From CAYFFV01 sp964342695 (GTDB lineage: Bacteria; Acidobacteriota; Vicinamibacteria; Vicinamibacterales; UBA8438): 9,134 nt of DNA. The notes beneath the pieces are model-generated. The model was not told the DNA's origin, ran no database searches, and was given only the letters and a program-made list of their open reading frames with translations. The DNA lies in the NCBI GenBank assembly GCA_964342695.1, contig CAYFFV010000035.1, forward strand, positions 1-9,134, in the 5' to 3' direction. A program made the translations under genes and the position numbers. Positions 7,201 through 9,134 of this stretch are shown here, one piece after another. Each line of letters begins with the position of its first letter. Within the stretch, counting starts at the first letter, position 1.

Positions 7201-8109
7201 ATGAAAAATGAAAAAATATTAATTACCGGTCCAGCTGGTCAAGTTGCGTTTCCCATTGCAGCGCAATTGGCTAAAGAAAATGAAGTGTGGGGCATTGCGA
7301 GATTTGGAAAACAAGAGGATTTAGAGCGTGTAGAGGCTTTGGGTGTGACGTGCAGAAAAATAGATATGGGATGTGATGATTTTGGATCGCTACCTGATGA
7401 TTTTTCTTATGTTTTAAATTTGGCTGTCGTTCACAGTTGGACTCCAGATTTTGAATACGACCTTGCCGTGAATGTGGAGGGAACGGGATTGTTAATGTCT
7501 CATTGCCGTAACGCGAAAGCGTTTTTACAGTGTTCGTCTACAGCTGTCTACGAAGCCACTCCAAATAGTGGATTCAAAGAGACGGATCCCCTTGGAGATA
7601 ATCATCGCGGAATGTTGCCCACCTACAGTATCTGCAAGATAGCGAGTGAATCTATGGCGCGCTATGGAGCGAGAGAATGGAACATGCCGACTGTCATTGC
7701 CCGCCTTAATGTGCCTTATGGTGCCAATGGAGGATGGCCTGCCATGCATTTAGAGATGATGCGTGCTGGTCAAGACATTGTCGTTGGTCCTGGTGACGAG
7801 CATATTTATAATCCTATCCATGAGGACGACTATGTGGCACAAATTCCTCGTTTGCTGGAAGTTGCGGACAATCCGGCTGTGACTGTCAATTGGGGAGGGA
7901 GCGAACAAGCAAGTATCGAAGAGTGGTGCACGTATTTAAGTGACCTCACGGGTTTGAAACATAACATCGTTCGTAACGACAGTATGTTACAAAGCGTCGG
8001 AATTGATACCACGAAAATGCATAAACTGATAGGTGAAACAACAGTGTCTTGGAAAGATGGGCTACGCAGAATGGTTGAGTCCAGATATCCTGATTTACTA
8101 ATGAAATAG
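7201..8109 (+). CDS. NAD(P)-dependent epimerase/dehydratase family oxidoreductase (extended SDR)
   Basis: 302-aa cytosolic extended short-chain dehydrogenase/reductase; the start could be one or two GTG codons earlier. The Rossmann nucleotide-binding loop is ILITGPAGQVA (Gly10, Gly13, Ala16), a GxxGxxA variant of the usual GxxGxxG. The catalytic set is complete: Ser113 in CSSTAVY and Tyr142/Lys146 in TYSICKIASE. Further family features are the strand VLNLAVVHS, the ARLNVPYGANGGWPAMHLEM stretch, and the C-terminal substrate region with YNPIHEDDYVAQIP and VNWGGSEQASIEEWC. Extended SDRs epimerise, dehydrate or oxidise/reduce sugar nucleotides, and some act on sterols or aromatic alcohols. The position beside a P450 makes oxidation of a hydroxylated intermediate attractive, but that is inference. 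It sits between the two DPDLQGxW paralogues. No signal peptide. Confidence 0.87.
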   Translation: MKNEKILITGPAGQVAFPIAAQLAKENEVWGIARFGKQEDLERVEALGVTCRKIDMGCDDFGSLPDDFSYVLNLAVVHSWTPDFEYDLAVNVEGTGLLMSHCRNAKAFLQCSSTAVYEATPNSGFKETDPLGDNHRGMLPTYSICKIASESMARYGAREWNMPTVIARLNVPYGANGGWPAMHLEMMRAGQDIVVGPGDEHIYNPIHEDDYVAQIPRLLEVADNPAVTVNWGGSEQASIEEWCTYLSDLTGLKHNIVRNDSMLQSVGIDTTKMHKLIGETTVSWKDGLRRMVESRYPDLLMK

Positions 8110-8176
8110 CTTGAAACATTACTTGCTTCCAGTCAAAACCTAGTTCATCATTGGTGTCGAGATTCAAGTTTAAAAT

Positions 8177-8183
8177 AGGAGGG
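8177..8183 (+). promoter_or_regulatory. Ribosome binding site of the last gene
   Basis: AGGAGGG is the strongest Shine-Dalgarno in the window. It serves ATG 8189 (5 nt) or ATG 8192 (8 nt); the two starts differ by a single Met. Confidence 0.6.
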
Positions 8184-8188
8184 AAACG

Positions 8189-9134
8189 ATGATGCATCGA
8201 TTTAGTGTTACTGTGATGATAGTGGCTGTGGCGGTGGCCGGTGCGTCAGCGCAGGAAGCTCCCAAGACGTCGTGGGGTGCCCCGGACTTACAGGGAGTCT
8301 GGGATTTCCGATCCATTACGCCGATGCAACGGCCGGAGGAGCTCGGAGATAAGGCTTTTTTGACTGTCGAAGAGGTTGCGGAGATCGAAGCTGCTGAAAA
8401 GGAAAAGAACGAGCGGTTGTTGAATCGGGCGGCTGAGCGGACCACTGCGTCAAACAGTGTGGATAGTCGTGAGGATGGGTCACCAGGGTTTTACAATAAC
8501 TTCTGGTTGGATAATGGTACCTCGGCAGATGAAAGTCGGCGAACGTCGTTGATTGTGGATCCCCCCAATGGGCGAATGCCAGCCTTGACGGCGGCGGCCA
8601 CGCAACGGCAGCAGGAGATTGCCAGAATCCGTCGCGGCGTATTATTTCATGCTCCGACGCCAGGTGGCTGGGTGGAAGATATCGGACCTGGCAGCTTGCA
8701 ATTACGGTGTATCACCGGATTTAACGCAGGCCCACCGATGACCCCAAGTGCTTACAACAATAATGTGCAACTGTTTCAGACAGAAGATCATGTGGTGCTT
8801 CTCAATGAGATGAACCACAATTTCAGGATTATTCCTCTCGATGGGCGTGACGAAATTGATTTACCCCAGTGGACGGGAGATTCCCGTGGATACTGGGAGG
8901 GTGAAACCCTGGTCGTTGAGACAAGAAATTTTAAACGCGAAACTAGTTTTGTTTTAGGAATAACCGATGCCCATTTAAATCTGACGGAACGGTTTACACG
9001 TACGTCCCAGGACGTGTTGACCTACGAAGCTACAATCGATGATCCGACCGTGTGGCAACAGGACTGGACATTTCAGGTTTCCATGAAAGCTAATGATTTT
9101 CCGCTCTATGAATATGCGTGTCACGAAGGGAATT
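8189..9134 (+). CDS. Secreted protein of unknown function, 'DPDLQGxW' family (copy 2, 3' end missing)
   Basis: Open from ATG 8189 (or 8192) to the right edge, 315 codons with no stop, so it is cut by the window and not broken. The first 20 or so residues are a signal peptide ending ASA before QEAPK. It then follows copy 1: TSWGAPDLQGVW, TPMQRPEE, Glu-rich LTVEEVAEIEAAEKEKNE, TSLIVDPPNGRMP, LRCITG (Cys174), YNNNVQLFQTEDHVVLLNEM, RIIPLDGRD, GDSRGYWEGETLVVETRNF, ERFTRTS and YEYACHEGN (Cys311, His312). From copy 1 I expect roughly 20 more residues ending near an LAGARAEE-like motif. A nucleotide stretch around 8874-8930 is clearly alignable with 6852-6907, indicating an old duplication. The 5' half is richer in GC than the 3' half. 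Function unknown. Confidence 0.8.
   Translation, partial: MMHRFSVTVMIVAVAVAGASAQEAPKTSWGAPDLQGVWDFRSITPMQRPEELGDKAFLTVEEVAEIEAAEKEKNERLLNRAAERTTASNSVDSREDGSPGFYNNFWLDNGTSADESRRTSLIVDPPNGRMPALTAAATQRQQEIARIRRGVLFHAPTPGGWVEDIGPGSLQLRCITGFNAGPPMTPSAYNNNVQLFQTEDHVVLLNEMNHNFRIIPLDGRDEIDLPQWTGDSRGYWEGETLVVETRNFKRETSFVLGITDAHLNLTERFTRTSQDVLTYEATIDDPTVWQQDWTFQVSMKANDFPLYEYACHEGN

Noticed and set aside
8111..8176. Promoter before the last gene (TTGAAA at 8111, TAAAAT at 8171)
   Set aside because: Spacing between the boxes is far too large, and the -10-like box touches the Shine-Dalgarno, leaving no room for a leader. CTTGAA/TTCAAG arms are too far apart for a useful hairpin.
1..9134. CRISPR array, insertion sequence, tRNA or phage defence system
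   Set aside because: I saw no direct-repeat array, terminal inverted repeats with transposase, cloverleaf-like sequence or defence-type domains. Coding sequence fills nearly all of the window.

Overview
The window is about 9.1 kb of densely coding bacterial DNA with every recognisable gene on the + strand. It holds six complete genes, a seventh cut by the right edge, and possibly the last codons of an upstream gene at the left edge. The organism is probably a free-living Gram-negative bacterium: five of the seven proteins carry Sec-type signal peptides or a lipobox, Shine-Dalgarno sequences of the GGAGG type precede most genes, and hand-counted GC is roughly 40-55% in most lines. The protein families (large secreted Abhydrolase_10-type hydrolase, PQQ-like propeller, CYP51-like P450, SMP-30 lactonase, 'DPDLQGxW' secreted proteins) are ones I associate with Acidobacteriota and marine Gammaproteobacteria. 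The window has no rRNA or other marker that would settle this.

Layout, left to right: (1) secreted alpha/beta-hydrolase-domain protein (32-2137); (2) secreted PQQ-like beta-propeller protein (2175-3545); a 111-bp gap with two dyad-symmetric motifs; (3) CYP51-like cytochrome P450 (3657-5102); (4) SMP-30/gluconolactonase-family lipoprotein (5068-6147), whose start lies inside the P450 gene; (5) secreted protein of unknown function with an N-terminal WGDPDLQGLW motif (6199-7161); (6) cytosolic extended SDR of the NAD(P)-dependent epimerase/dehydratase type (7201-8109); (7) a second, diverged copy of gene 5's family (8189-9134, incomplete).

Gaps are short (37, 111, 51, 39 and 79 bp, plus one 35-bp overlap), so the genes probably form one transcription unit, perhaps with an extra internal promoter in the 111-bp gap. 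The two cytosolic enzymes (P450 and SDR) sit among exported hydrolases and lactonases. My inference is a catabolic or tailoring pathway for a hydrophobic or polycyclic (terpenoid- or steroid-like) or lactone-forming substrate. No transporter, TonB receptor, ferredoxin or regulator is visible, so the substrate cannot be named.

No tRNA, rRNA, CRISPR array, insertion sequence, integrase or convincing intrinsic terminator was found.
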